NCBI GenBank assembly: GCA_030649775.1
Contig: JAUSFR010000065.1
Location: forward strand, 1 to 32,196
Reading direction: 5' to 3'
Origin: a bacterium
Lineage (GTDB): Bacteria > Patescibacteriota > Minisyncoccia > Phycocordibacterales > UBA10002
Length of the DNA: 32,196 nucleotides
The notes under the pieces were generated by a model, which saw only the letters and a list, made by a program, of their open reading frames with translations, made no database searches and was not told where the DNA came from. Position 1 is the stretch's first letter. Each line of letters begins with the position of its first letter. The position numbers and the translations under genes are program-made. Shown here piece by piece: positions 21,781-28,133 of this stretch.

Positions 21781-21826
21781 TTCGATTCCCGGTCGCGAGC
21801 AAAGCAGTTTGCTCGCTTAGGGTCAT
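21781..21826 (+). pseudogene. Inverted partial copy of the tRNA-Glu 3' end split by a hairpin
   Basis: TTCGATTCCCGGT (21781-21793) and TAGGGTCAT (21818-21826) reproduce the T-arm and acceptor 3' half of the adjacent tRNA-Glu, in the opposite orientation. They are separated by 24 nt that include a perfect 9-bp hairpin GCGAGCAAA-GCAG-TTTGCTCGC. No other part of the tRNA is present. Confidence 0.55.
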
Positions 21827-21831
21827 TCAAC

Positions 21832-21860
21832 AAAAAAGTCCACTGACGTGGCTCTTTTTT
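21832..21860. terminator. Bidirectional terminator downstream of tRNA-Glu
   Basis: CCAC-TGAC-GTGG is flanked by AAAAAAG on the left and CTCTTTTTT on the right. It can end the minus-strand tRNA transcript and any plus-strand read-through. Confidence 0.7.
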
Positions 21861-21867
21861 GTACCGA

Positions 21868-21939
21868 TGACCCTACCGGGAATCGAACCCGGATTTAAAG
21901 CTTGAGAAGCTTCCGTCCTAACCGTTAGACGATAGGGCC
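21868..21939 (-). tRNA. tRNA-Glu (anticodon CTC)
   Basis: The 72-nt cloverleaf read on the minus strand has acceptor GGCCCTA/TAGGGTC with discriminator A, D-arm GTCT-AACGGTTA-GGAC, anticodon stem GAAGC/GCTTT around loop TTCTCAA (anticodon CTC), a 4-nt variable loop and T-arm CCGGG-TTCGATT-CCCGG. The 3' CCA is not encoded. The D-arm TCGTCTAACGGTTAGGAC is typical of bacterial tRNA-Glu. Confidence 0.95.
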
Positions 21940-21944
21940 ACAGA

Positions 21945-21990
21945 CCAGCGAAGACGCTGGAATTTCTAAGTCTTAATTTCTAATTTCTAA
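21945..21990. repeat. Hairpin plus AATTTCTAA repeat, copy 1
   Basis: The hairpin CCAGCG-AAGA-CGCTGG is followed by degenerate AATTTCTAA units. A second copy with compensated stem changes is at 22834-22865, on the other side of the methyltransferase gene and in the same orientation. Confidence 0.6.
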
Positions 21991-22107
21991 AAAAGAGAAA
22001 AGAAGAAATAGCAGGAAAACTATAGCAGTAATTTTGTTTTCTGTCATTTTTTCAAGTTGACTTTATCGGGTGGGGGCGTAAGGTAGAAGAAGAAGGAGAA
22101 CTTACCA

Positions 22108-22761
22108 ATGAATAGACTTACGACGAGTAATGTTGTTCCTCGGATTGCCGAAAGCGCCTCACTTAGCGGGAAAAAGGTACTTGAGGTTGGATGCGGAAAA
22201 GGGTTTCGTACCGCCGAACTTTTGCGCTATTGTAGCTCCCTTGTCGCGATTGACCCCGATAAAGGGGCGATAGCGTGGGCCACAACAGGAAAGTGGCCTG
22301 AAACGGTTGCCTTTCAGGTGGGGTCAATCACCGACCCCATGTTTCCGAAAGCTTCCTTTGATGTCGTCATCTTTACGTTGTCTTTGCACCACATACCTGA
22401 AGCGCACATGGGACTCGCCATTCATAACGCCGTGAGCGTACTCAAACCGGAAGGAAAGATTGTCTTTCTTGAGCCAGGGTCCGAGGGGTCGCTCCTTGAG
22501 GCAGAGCTCCTTTTCGGGGCAGGTGATGGAGATGAACGCACTCAGCGGAACTTTGCGTACGAGGTTATGACGACGCATCCGCGCCTTTCATTCAGAAAGG
22601 AATTCTATGAAGAAGAACGGTTCCGCTATCCGAACATCAGACTCTTTAGGGAGCATTTGACTCCCAAGCTCGGCGGGATTGAGGAATGGTTGCGGTTTCT
22701 GGTGAAGCACAACCTTGAGCTCACCGCAAAACGAAGGGTGGATATCTTTGGTGTGAAGTGA
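22108..22761 (+). CDS. Class I SAM-dependent methyltransferase
   Basis: A soluble protein of 217 residues with a Rossmann-type SAM-binding fold. Motif I is VLEVGCGKG at residues 24-32, the acidic end of strand 2 is AIDPDKG, and motif III/IV is SFDVVIFTLSLHHIPEAH, followed by LKPEGKIVFLEPG. This is the UbiE/type 11 pattern. The substrate cannot be inferred: the C-terminal half (FYEEERFRYPNIRLFREHL) is not distinctive. It starts after a clear Shine-Dalgarno sequence (AAGGAG) and ends in a terminator, so it is a single-gene transcript. Both sides carry the hairpin plus AATTTCTAA repeat. Confidence 0.88.
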   Translation: MNRLTTSNVVPRIAESASLSGKKVLEVGCGKGFRTAELLRYCSSLVAIDPDKGAIAWATTGKWPETVAFQVGSITDPMFPKASFDVVIFTLSLHHIPEAHMGLAIHNAVSVLKPEGKIVFLEPGSEGSLLEAELLFGAGDGDERTQRNFAYEVMTTHPRLSFRKEFYEEERFRYPNIRLFREHLTPKLGGIEEWLRFLVKHNLELTAKRRVDIFGVK

Positions 22762-22770
22762 ATTTTTAGA

Positions 22771-22797
22771 GGCGTGCTCCTTCGGCACGCCTTTTTT
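22771..22797 (+). terminator. Terminator of the methyltransferase gene
   Basis: GGCGTGC-TCCTTCG-GCACGCC is followed by six T residues. Confidence 0.88.
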
Positions 22798-22817
22798 GCA
22801 CTTTTTGAGAGAGGTGG

Positions 22818-22964
22818 GTATACCCCCACACTCCCGGCGGAGACGCCGGAATTTCTAATTTCTAAGCAACAAAAGACGAAGGACAATGGTACAAAACCAT
22901 TGTAATGATTTTTTTGTGGCCATTTCATGTGGAGCTTTTGCAAAAAATGGGTGTGGGGGTATAC
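22818..22964. repeat. Inverted repeat pair GTATACCCCCACAC with internal hairpins
   Basis: GTATACCCCCACAC (22818-22831) and its exact reverse complement (22951-22964) enclose the CCGGCG hairpin with AATTTCTAA repeat and an ACAATGG/CCATTGT hairpin (22883-22903). The right arm contains most of the -10 box of the next gene. Confidence 0.6.
22834..22865. repeat. Hairpin plus AATTTCTAA repeat, copy 2
   Basis: CCGGCG-GAGA-CGCCGG is followed by two AATTTCTAA-type units. It differs from copy 1 at 21945 by one compensated base pair in the stem and one loop base. Confidence 0.6.
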
Positions 22965-22965
22965 T
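22938..22965 (+). promoter_or_regulatory. Promoter of the exported propeller protein gene
   Basis: TTGCAA and TATACT are separated by 16 bp, giving a start near 22972 and a leader of about 28 nt. The -10 is formed partly by the right arm of the inverted repeat. Confidence 0.6.
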
Positions 22966-22999
22966 TTCCGTATTACCACCGTTTACTCTACCTAGGCTT

Positions 23000-24655
23000 A
23001 TGAAAAAGATTATCGCCGTTGGTTTTTTTGTATTGGTCGGGGCGTTCTCTTTCGCGCTTCAGGGGGGCGTCGCGTACGCCGAGTGGAGCACGCAGAACTC
23101 AAGCACCACCAATGAGTTTACCGGTATCTCGTGCCCCGACCCACGTACGTGCTACCTCGTTTCGGGTCTCTATCTTTCGGGAGGAACGGGCTCTATTTTC
23201 AAGACCACCGACGGGGGAGATACCTTTTCCCAGCTTCGATCACCCAGCCTAAATCCACTCCACGCCATCTCCTGCCCGTCGCAGAGCGTCTGCTACACGG
23301 TGGGCGATTTTGGTACGTTTCTCAAAACAACGAATGCGGGAGAGACCTGGTCGGGAATCCCGCTCGGAAGCAAATCAAATTCTCCTCGGTTGACGAATGT
23401 GCTCGCGCTTGATGAGCAGACCGTCATAGTTATCGGACGGGACGCCACGCTCTATCGAACGGAAGATGGGGGTGCGAGTTGGGGACGCCCAGGGGTACGG
23501 AGCGTAGCCGACTTTTACGCGCTGTATTTTCCCGACAGTAAGAACGGGTTTATCGGCGGAGATGACGGAGCACTTTTTGTCACCGACGATGGCGGAGCGA
23601 CATGGGCCTATCGTAGTACGCTTCGGCTTGCCGGAAAAATTCTCGGTATTCATGGTGATGGCGGACAAACGCTCTTTGCCGTGGGTGATGCCGTGCACAA
23701 AAGCACCGACGGGGGAAAGACGTGGACACGACAGACTACGCCTTCGAAAAGTAGTGTAGGCGTGGCGGTCGTTGACGCCAGCACCACCTATATTCTTGCC
23801 GACCTCAATACGGTCCAGAAGACCTCGGATGGGGGAGCGACGTGGAAAACCGATGCCTCATTTCTAAACGCGTTCTTGCAGGGAATCGTGTGTCATGGCG
23901 CGGGCTACTGTCTTACCGCCGGAAGTTTCGGAAAGGTGTTTCGACTTGGAACTCCTCCCGCAAAGGCCCTTCCTCCACCTCCACCGCCGGAGCCCACTCC
24001 TCCCGTTGTTGTTCCGGTAGTACCCACTCCGGCTCCCGTGATAGTAGCTCCACCCGTGGTGCCGAAGACTACCGCGCCGTCAATCGTAAAGGCGGTCAAG
24101 ACGGTGGTGCCGGGCGCCCTAACTCGGACTCTGAAAAAAGGCTCGAGCGGAAATGATGTGAAAAAGTTGCAAGAGCTTCTTGCGGGAGTCGCCGAAGTGT
24201 ACCCCGATGGCGAAATTACCGGCTACTTCGGTCCTGCGACCGCAAAGGCTGTCGGACGGTTCCAGGAAAAATATAATCTCGCGAATCCGGGTGACGCAGG
24301 CTATGGCGATGCCGGTCCAAAAACACGAGCCAAACTTTTAGAGACGGAGCAAGGCGAACCGACACCGAAGGCCGAAGTCGTTCCCGAAAAGACCGTGCCG
24401 ATGACCTCTGCCGTATTTACCCGCACCTTTAAGAAAGGCGCGAGTGGAAATGACGTCAAGAAGTTGCAGGAGATACTTTCTACCGACAAAGAGATTTATC
24501 CAGGTGGGGAGGTTACCGGCTATTTCGGACCCGCGACCGCGAAAGCGCTCGGACGGTTTCAGGAGAAGTACGACATTGCCGTTCCCGGGGACAGCGGATA
24601 CGGGGAAGTCGGTCCCAAAACTCGCGCGAAACTGGTTGAGCTAAGTTCACAGTAG
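23000..24655 (+). CDS. Exported Ycf48-like beta-propeller with two peptidoglycan-binding domains
   Basis: A secreted protein of 551 residues. Its signal peptide is MKKIIAVGFFVLVG to AYA, with cleavage likely before EW near residue 29. Residues ~30-320 form a propeller of BNR/Ycf48-type blades, each with a TxDGGxTW-like turn (TTDGGDTF, TTNAGETW, TEDGGASW, TDDGGATW, STDGGKTW, TSDGGATW). Cysteine pairs (SCPDPRTC, SCPSQSVC, VCHGAGYC) suggest disulfides. A proline/valine-rich linker leads to two PF01471-type peptidoglycan-binding domains (GSSGNDVKKLQELL and GASGNDVKKLQEIL, each ending GPKTRAKL). It is probably a wall-anchored surface protein with a protein- or ligand-binding propeller. ATG 23000 was chosen for the signal peptide. 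Confidence 0.88.
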   Translation: MKKIIAVGFFVLVGAFSFALQGGVAYAEWSTQNSSTTNEFTGISCPDPRTCYLVSGLYLSGGTGSIFKTTDGGDTFSQLRSPSLNPLHAISCPSQSVCYTVGDFGTFLKTTNAGETWSGIPLGSKSNSPRLTNVLALDEQTVIVIGRDATLYRTEDGGASWGRPGVRSVADFYALYFPDSKNGFIGGDDGALFVTDDGGATWAYRSTLRLAGKILGIHGDGGQTLFAVGDAVHKSTDGGKTWTRQTTPSKSSVGVAVVDASTTYILADLNTVQKTSDGGATWKTDASFLNAFLQGIVCHGAGYCLTAGSFGKVFRLGTPPAKALPPPPPPEPTPPVVVPVVPTPAPVIVAPPVVPKTTAPSIVKAVKTVVPGALTRTLKKGSSGNDVKKLQELLAGVAEVYPDGEITGYFGPATAKAVGRFQEKYNLANPGDAGYGDAGPKTRAKLLETEQGEPTPKAEVVPEKTVPMTSAVFTRTFKKGASGNDVKKLQEILSTDKEIYPGGEVTGYFGPATAKALGRFQEKYDIAVPGDSGYGEVGPKTRAKLVELSSQ

Positions 24656-24697
24656 TCTTCTTTTTTCAACGCCAAGCGTTCGCTACTATAAGGCCAA

Positions 24698-24737
24698 AAA
24701 AAGACTGGACCCGCGCGCGCACGCTGGTCCAGTTTTT
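24698..24737. terminator. Bidirectional terminator
   Basis: ACTGGACC (24704-24711) pairs with GGTCCAGT (24726-24733), flanked by seven A residues on the left and TTTTT on the right. It separates the propeller gene from the convergent unknown gene. Confidence 0.85.
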
Positions 24738-24755
24738 GCTGTGTTGCCCGCAAAG

Positions 24756-25079
24756 TTAGGCGGGGGACTCGGAAGTTTTTCTTTTCCCAAAAATCGGGAC
24801 GATGTGCAGGGTAATGGGAATGGCGCTACTGTACGACTCCGTATGGCGGGGGTTCTTATAGCAAAAGCGTTCGCGGATGGCCTCCTTGACCATCGGGACT
24901 CCCGTAGAACGGAGCACCTTTCTTCTGTGGCACGCAAGCAGTTCCTGAAGCTCCGAAATGAGCGCCTTGGAACTCCAGCCATTTTGAGGGAGCTCCATTA
25001 CCGTCGCGTAAAGAGCTGTCTTTTCGTCCATCGTCTTGAGATTTTTCAGCAAAATCGGAAAGTAATCTGGTATGTTCAT
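24756..25079 (-). CDS. Unknown protein, 107 residues
   Basis: I do not recognise this protein. It starts MNIPDYFPILLKNLKTMDEKT and contains a predicted helical segment (SSKALISELQELLACHRRKVLRSTGVPMVKEAIRERF). The C-terminus is rich in basic and polar residues (FGKRKTSESPA). There is no signal peptide. A longer frame reaching 25238 would pass through the promoter and leader hairpin and is rejected. The promoter at 25159-25187, a leader hairpin and the terminator make it a single-gene transcript. Confidence 0.6.
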   Translation of the reverse strand: MNIPDYFPILLKNLKTMDEKTALYATVMELPQNGWSSKALISELQELLACHRRKVLRSTGVPMVKEAIRERFCYKNPRHTESYSSAIPITLHIVPIFGKRKTSESPA

Positions 25080-25110
25080 AGGAAAATGTGTGACGTTGTG
25101 GAGGTTTGCT

Positions 25111-25145
25111 CCCACACCAATTCGCAAGAGGCGGATTGGTGTGGG
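25111..25145 (-). other. Leader hairpin at the 5' end of the unknown transcript
   Basis: CCCACACCAAT and ATTGGTGTGGG form a perfect 11-bp stem with a 13-nt loop that can pair further (CGC/GCG). It begins about 7 nt after the predicted transcription start near 25152 and lies 32 nt before the start codon. Confidence 0.5.
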
Positions 25146-25158
25146 GGTGACTGCCACT

Positions 25159-25187
25159 ATTGTAGCGGAGCGGTAGGAAATGTCCAA
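25159..25187 (-). promoter_or_regulatory. Promoter of the unknown gene at 24756-25079
   Basis: On the minus strand TTGGAC and TACAAT are separated by 17 bp, a good match to the sigma-70 type. The predicted start is near 25152. Confidence 0.65.
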
Positions 25188-25188
25188 G

Positions 25189-25212
25189 AAAAAAAGAGAA
25201 CCACTAGTTCTC
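25189..25212 (-). terminator. Terminator after the small charged protein gene
   Basis: On the minus strand GAGAAC-TAGTG-GTTCTC is followed by seven T residues. It overlaps the stop codon of the small gene and abuts the -35 box of the next promoter. Confidence 0.7.
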
Positions 25213-25404
25213 CTTTTCCCATTTCCGTAACCAATCAAGTTGTGGATTTTCCTTAAGCGGAAGGCCGTCCGCCATACCTTTCTTTTCTTTCTCGGGGTGC
25301 TTTTTTTCTGGATTTTCAGCCGAACGGGAAAGCGACTCCTCCTCGGTATGCTCTACCGCCTCGTGCAATCCGAGAAATAACTTTTTAGCTCGTTCGGGGG
25401 GCAT
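25204..25404 (-). CDS. Small charged protein downstream of the GatB/YqeY gene
   Basis: A 66-residue protein starting MPPERAKKLFLGLHEAVEH, only 3 nt after the stop of the GatB/YqeY gene and ending in a terminator. This supports a real second gene of a two-gene transcript. It is very rich in glutamate and lysine (NPEKKHPEKEKKG) and probably disordered in the middle. The tryptophan-containing tail (QLDWLRKWEKEN) is amphipathic. No family was recognised. Confidence 0.55.
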   Translation of the reverse strand: MPPERAKKLFLGLHEAVEHTEEESLSRSAENPEKKHPEKEKKGMADGLPLKENPQLDWLRKWEKEN

Positions 25405-25407
25405 CGT

Positions 25408-25857
25408 TTAGGAAAGCAACTCCTCAACTATTTTCTTTATCATCACACCGTCGGCCTTGCCTTTTGTTTCCTTTACCACGGCGCCGATAAGCTGGCCGAG
25501 TTTGCTTTTATCGGCAATCCCCAATTTCTTCTTGGTTGCCTCGGCGATTTTGCGTACCTCCTTTTCGGACATCTGCGCGGGAAGAAAGGCTTCAAGTATT
25601 TTTGACTCGGCTTCCTCGGCCTTCGCGAGCTCTTTTCGTCCGCCCTTCAGAAACTGCTCGGCCGACTCCTTGCGCTGTTTGACCAAGCGTTTGATGACCA
25701 CAAAGGCTTCATCGTCGGTAAGGTCGCCCTTTTTCTTGAGCGCGATAGCTTCCGTGACCAATGCCGTTTTGAGATTGCGAAGAGCTGAAAGCCGTTCCGC
25801 GTCTTTTGCCCGCATCGCATCGGGGATTTGCGTGTTGATAGTTTCGGTTAGGGACAT
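25408..25857 (-). CDS. GatB/YqeY domain protein
   Basis: A small helical protein of 149 residues, the stand-alone YqeY form of the C-terminal domain found in GatB, the tRNA-dependent amidotransferase subunit. Signature stretches are MRAKDAERLSALRNLKTAL, YQ-like VIKRLVKQRKESAEQFLKGGR, EAESKILEAFLPAQMSE and the C-terminal LGQLIGAVVKETKGKADGVMIKKIVEELL. The family is thought to help tRNA-dependent amidation or bind tRNA, but the cellular role of the stand-alone form is not settled. The next gene, a small charged protein, follows after 3 nt. Confidence 0.92.
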   Translation of the reverse strand: MSLTETINTQIPDAMRAKDAERLSALRNLKTALVTEAIALKKKGDLTDDEAFVVIKRLVKQRKESAEQFLKGGRKELAKAEEAESKILEAFLPAQMSEKEVRKIAEATKKKLGIADKSKLGQLIGAVVKETKGKADGVMIKKIVEELLS

Positions 25858-25881
25858 CCCGCTATTTTACCACCTGCCAAA

Positions 25882-25915
25882 TAAAAAGACAGCCCGAAGC
25901 GAGTACGCTTCGGGC
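25882..25915 (-). terminator. Terminator of the unknown gene at 25936-26361
   Basis: On the minus strand GCCCGAAGCG-TACT-CGCTTCGGGC is followed by TGTC and five T residues. Confidence 0.8.
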
Positions 25916-25935
25916 AGAATGTGTAGATTTCCATT

Positions 25936-26361
25936 TCAGGCAATCTTGTGCGGATGGCCACGCATATGCGTCTGTAGGGCTACAGCATAGTGTCCTTGAA
26001 TAAGCTTTAGGTAGTACCCCGTGGTAAGCACGCTGTCCCCGATGATTTCCACCGCGACAAACTGTCCTTGGTGAAGGGAAAGACCATTTGTCTCCATCAG
26101 TATGACGAGAGGTTCATTTCGTTTCCAGAGGGCCATCAGCCCGAACAGCTTTTCCCCAAGCTTCAAAGAACGCTTGTGGGAATAGACGGCAAGAAGCCGG
26201 AGGAAAAGCTTCCAGCGCTTTTCCTCATTTTCCGCATGAGCAAGCGCCGTGTTCACCTCCACGACTGCCGTGGGGAGGTCATTGGTGTAGGGGAGGAAGC
26301 GAATGGAGCTCATGTGCTTTGACCGCTCCATTAAACGAGCAATTTCATTTTGTAGATTCAT
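25936..26361 (-). CDS. Unknown protein, 141 residues
   Basis: I do not recognise this protein. It starts MNLQNEIARLMERSKHMSS. The first half is helical (EVNTALAHAENEEKRWKLFLRLLAVYSHKRSLKLGEKLFGLMALW) and the second half looks like beta strands (PLVILMETNGLSLHQGQFVAVEIIGDSVLTTGYYL). No signal peptide is present. It is divergent from rmuC; the 83-bp region between them holds a TTGACA -35-like box on the minus strand and the rmuC -10 box on the plus strand. CCGAGGTAC and GTACTCGG (26375-26424) form an imperfect inverted repeat there. A terminator follows the stop. Confidence 0.65.
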   Translation of the reverse strand: MNLQNEIARLMERSKHMSSIRFLPYTNDLPTAVVEVNTALAHAENEEKRWKLFLRLLAVYSHKRSLKLGEKLFGLMALWKRNEPLVILMETNGLSLHQGQFVAVEIIGDSVLTTGYYLKLIQGHYAVALQTHMRGHPHKIA

Positions 26362-26432
26362 AGTTCAATACTCCGAGGTACATACTGCGGAAGAGGTGGT
26401 TTTCTGTCAAATGAAAGTACTCGGACTCGTGA

Positions 26433-26438
26433 TATAAT
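26433..26438 (+). promoter_or_regulatory. -10 box giving a leaderless rmuC transcript
   Basis: A perfect TATAAT ends 6 nt before the rmuC ATG, so transcription should begin at the A of the start codon. Confidence 0.65.
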
Positions 26439-26444
26439 CTCCGA

Positions 26445-27542
26445 ATGCAAGAAACCGTTTCAATTATCAGTGTCGTCTTCGGCCTCATCTCAACGGTGGC
26501 TATTTTGTTTTTGCTATTCCGATTTTCAAGGCAAAAGGAGGCTCCGAAGAACGACGACACCGCCTTCAAACTTCTCTTTCAGCAGATGGGGGAGCAGACA
26601 CGCACCTTGGACCAGAAACTTCACAAGCTGACGGAAACGGTGGATGCCAAAATGGGCGAGACCACTAGGCAAATGGGGGAGACGATGCACCGCCAATTTA
26701 GCGAATCGTCCAAGCTCATCAAAGAAGTCACAGAAGGTCTTGTGAAGCTTGATGAGACGAACCGTCAGGTGGTGTCGTTTGCCGACCAACTTCAAAATCT
26801 ACAAGATATTTTGAAGAACCCGAAACAGCGGGGAATACTCGGTGAGTACTATCTTGAAACGCTTCTCAAAAATGTGCTTCCACCGAGCAACTATAAAATG
26901 CAGTACGCATTCGCCAATGGCGAAATCGTGGACGCGGCCGTGTTCGTGAAAGACAAAATTATTCCGATTGATTCAAAGTTCAGTCTGGAAAATTACAACA
27001 GGCTTGCCGAGGCGAAAGACCCGTCCGAAAAGGACCGACTTGAGAAGCTTTTTGTGGGTGACCTTAAGATGCGTATTCAGGAAACCTCAAAATACATTCG
27101 GCCGGGGGAGGGGACGATGGATTTTGCGTTTATGTTTATCCCCCACGAAGCGATTTACTACGACCTTCTGGTGAACAAAATCGGCCTCGTGACCGACGAT
27201 ACCGAAAACCTCATTCAGCGCGCCGCGAGCAAGTACAAAGTGCTGATTGTTTCTCCGACTTCGTTCCTCGCGTACCTCCAGACGGTTCTGCAAGGTCTTA
27301 AGGCGCTTCAAATTGAAGAAACCGCGAAGGATATCGTGAAGCGGGTAGACGACCTCGGAAAGCACCTCAAGAGCTATGAGGAGTACCATATGAAGCTCGG
27401 CAACGCGCTTACGACGACGGTTAATCACTACGTCGCCTCGGGTAAGGAGTTCAAAAAAATCGACAAGGACATTCTCAAGGTAACGGGCAATACCATCGGC
27501 TTTGAGCCCCTTCTCGTTGAAAAACCGATGCTTGAAGAGTAG
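26445..27542 (+). CDS. rmuC: RmuC-like DNA recombination protein
   Basis: RmuC family protein, a PD-(D/E)XK-related putative nuclease that limits inversions at short inverted repeats in E. coli. An N-terminal membrane anchor (IISVVFGLISTVAILFLLF) is followed by a coiled coil (TRTLDQKLHKLTETVDAKMGETTRQ). The conserved C-terminal RmuC domain contains RGILGEYYLETLLKNVLPPSNY, IIPIDSKFSLENY, DFAFMFIPHEAIYYDLL and LIVSPTSFLAYLQTVLQGLK. At 365 residues it is in the family range. A window this rich in inverted repeats makes the presence of RmuC notable, but that link is only an association. rplU follows after 48 nt with its own promoter. Confidence 0.93.
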   Translation: MQETVSIISVVFGLISTVAILFLLFRFSRQKEAPKNDDTAFKLLFQQMGEQTRTLDQKLHKLTETVDAKMGETTRQMGETMHRQFSESSKLIKEVTEGLVKLDETNRQVVSFADQLQNLQDILKNPKQRGILGEYYLETLLKNVLPPSNYKMQYAFANGEIVDAAVFVKDKIIPIDSKFSLENYNRLAEAKDPSEKDRLEKLFVGDLKMRIQETSKYIRPGEGTMDFAFMFIPHEAIYYDLLVNKIGLVTDDTENLIQRAASKYKVLIVSPTSFLAYLQTVLQGLKALQIEETAKDIVKRVDDLGKHLKSYEEYHMKLGNALTTTVNHYVASGKEFKKIDKDILKVTGNTIGFEPLLVEKPMLEE

Positions 27543-27552
27543 TCGGAAGGCC

Positions 27553-27580
27553 TTGCAATTTATGGGGTTTACGGTAGAAT
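27553..27580 (+). promoter_or_regulatory. Promoter of rplU
   Basis: TTGCAA and TAGAAT are separated by 16 bp. The predicted start near 27587 is about 4 nt before ATG 27591. The in-frame ATG at 27579 overlaps the -10 box and cannot be in the mRNA. Confidence 0.6.
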
Positions 27581-27590
27581 GGCTGGCTAT

Positions 27591-27905
27591 ATGACATTCG
27601 TCGTTATTGAAACAGGCGGAAAGCAGTATAAGGTCGCGGAAGGGGACTCTATCAAGATAGAGAAGCTTTCGGGCGACTATAAAAAGGGAGATGTGGTTAC
27701 CTTTGACAAGGTGCTTCTTTCCGATGATGGCATAAGCACGACGATTGGCGCTCCTTACCTCGCGGGGGCCAAAGTAGAGGCCGAAATCGTGGATATCAGC
27801 CGATATCCCAAGGTTGAGGTGGTCAAATACAAAGCCAAGAGCCGATACTTCAAACTCCGCGGTCACCGCCAGCCGTATATGAAAGTGAAAATTGCAAAGG
27901 TGTAA
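27591..27905 (+). CDS. rplU: 50S ribosomal protein L21
   Basis: Large-subunit ribosomal protein that binds 23S rRNA near L20. At 104 residues it is full length. The start MTFVVIETGGKQYKVAEGD is the family N-terminus, followed by VVTFDKVLL, the KVEAEIVD strand and the basic C-terminal loop KYKAKSRYFKLRGHRQPYMKVKIAKV. The usual partner rpmA (L27) does not follow; the next gene is convergent recR. ATG 27591 was chosen, since the earlier ATG at 27579 is inside the promoter. Confidence 0.95.
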   Translation: MTFVVIETGGKQYKVAEGDSIKIEKLSGDYKKGDVVTFDKVLLSDDGISTTIGAPYLAGAKVEAEIVDISRYPKVEVVKYKAKSRYFKLRGHRQPYMKVKIAKV

Positions 27906-27920
27906 CACTGGGCAATTTTC

Positions 27921-27940
27921 ATCCCCGCGAAGGCGGGGAT
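27921..27940. repeat. REP-like hairpin
   Basis: A perfect ATCCCCGC-GAAG-GCGGGGAT hairpin after rplU, followed by CCAGTTTTC. The form resembles widespread extragenic palindromes. It is only a weak terminator candidate. Confidence 0.6.
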
Positions 27941-27974
27941 CCAGTTTTCAATAGCAAAGGTGTAGCTGGTTCTT

Positions 27975-27995
27975 CTCCTCCTTTCTAAGGAGGAG
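27975..27995. repeat. CTCCTCCTT/AAGGAGGAG hairpin
   Basis: A perfect 9-bp stem with loop TCT, followed by GTGCCGAAGGCGAGG. It lies just downstream (minus sense) of the recR terminator. Confidence 0.55.
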
Positions 27996-28013
27996 TGCCG
28001 AAGGCGAGGTGGT

Positions 28014-28052
28014 AAAAAAAAGACGGCGCACTCGATTATCTCGAGTGCGCCG
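28014..28052 (-). terminator. Terminator of recR
   Basis: On the minus strand a 12-bp stem (CGGCGCACTCGA against TCGAGTGCGCCG, 28024-28052) is followed by TCT and a run of T residues. Confidence 0.85.
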
Positions 28053-28093
28053 TTTGCGTTGGATTATCTCATTTTCTAGACCCCTATCCCCAG

Positions 28094-28133
28094 AACTCAT
28101 CAATAACATGCTATAGCATGTTATTGATGAGTT
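28094..28133. repeat. Perfect 40-bp palindrome at the recR 3' end
   Basis: AACTCATCAATAACATGCTA is followed directly by its exact reverse complement with no loop. It overlaps the first bases of the recR stop codon. The inner 12 bases of each arm (AATAACATGCTA) are identical to those of the palindrome at 32159-32196; the outer parts differ by compensated changes. Confidence 0.95.

Noticed and set aside
27087..27908. Long minus-strand open frame opposite rmuC and rplU
   Set aside because: It crosses two well-recognised plus-strand genes and has no recognisable domain or start signals.
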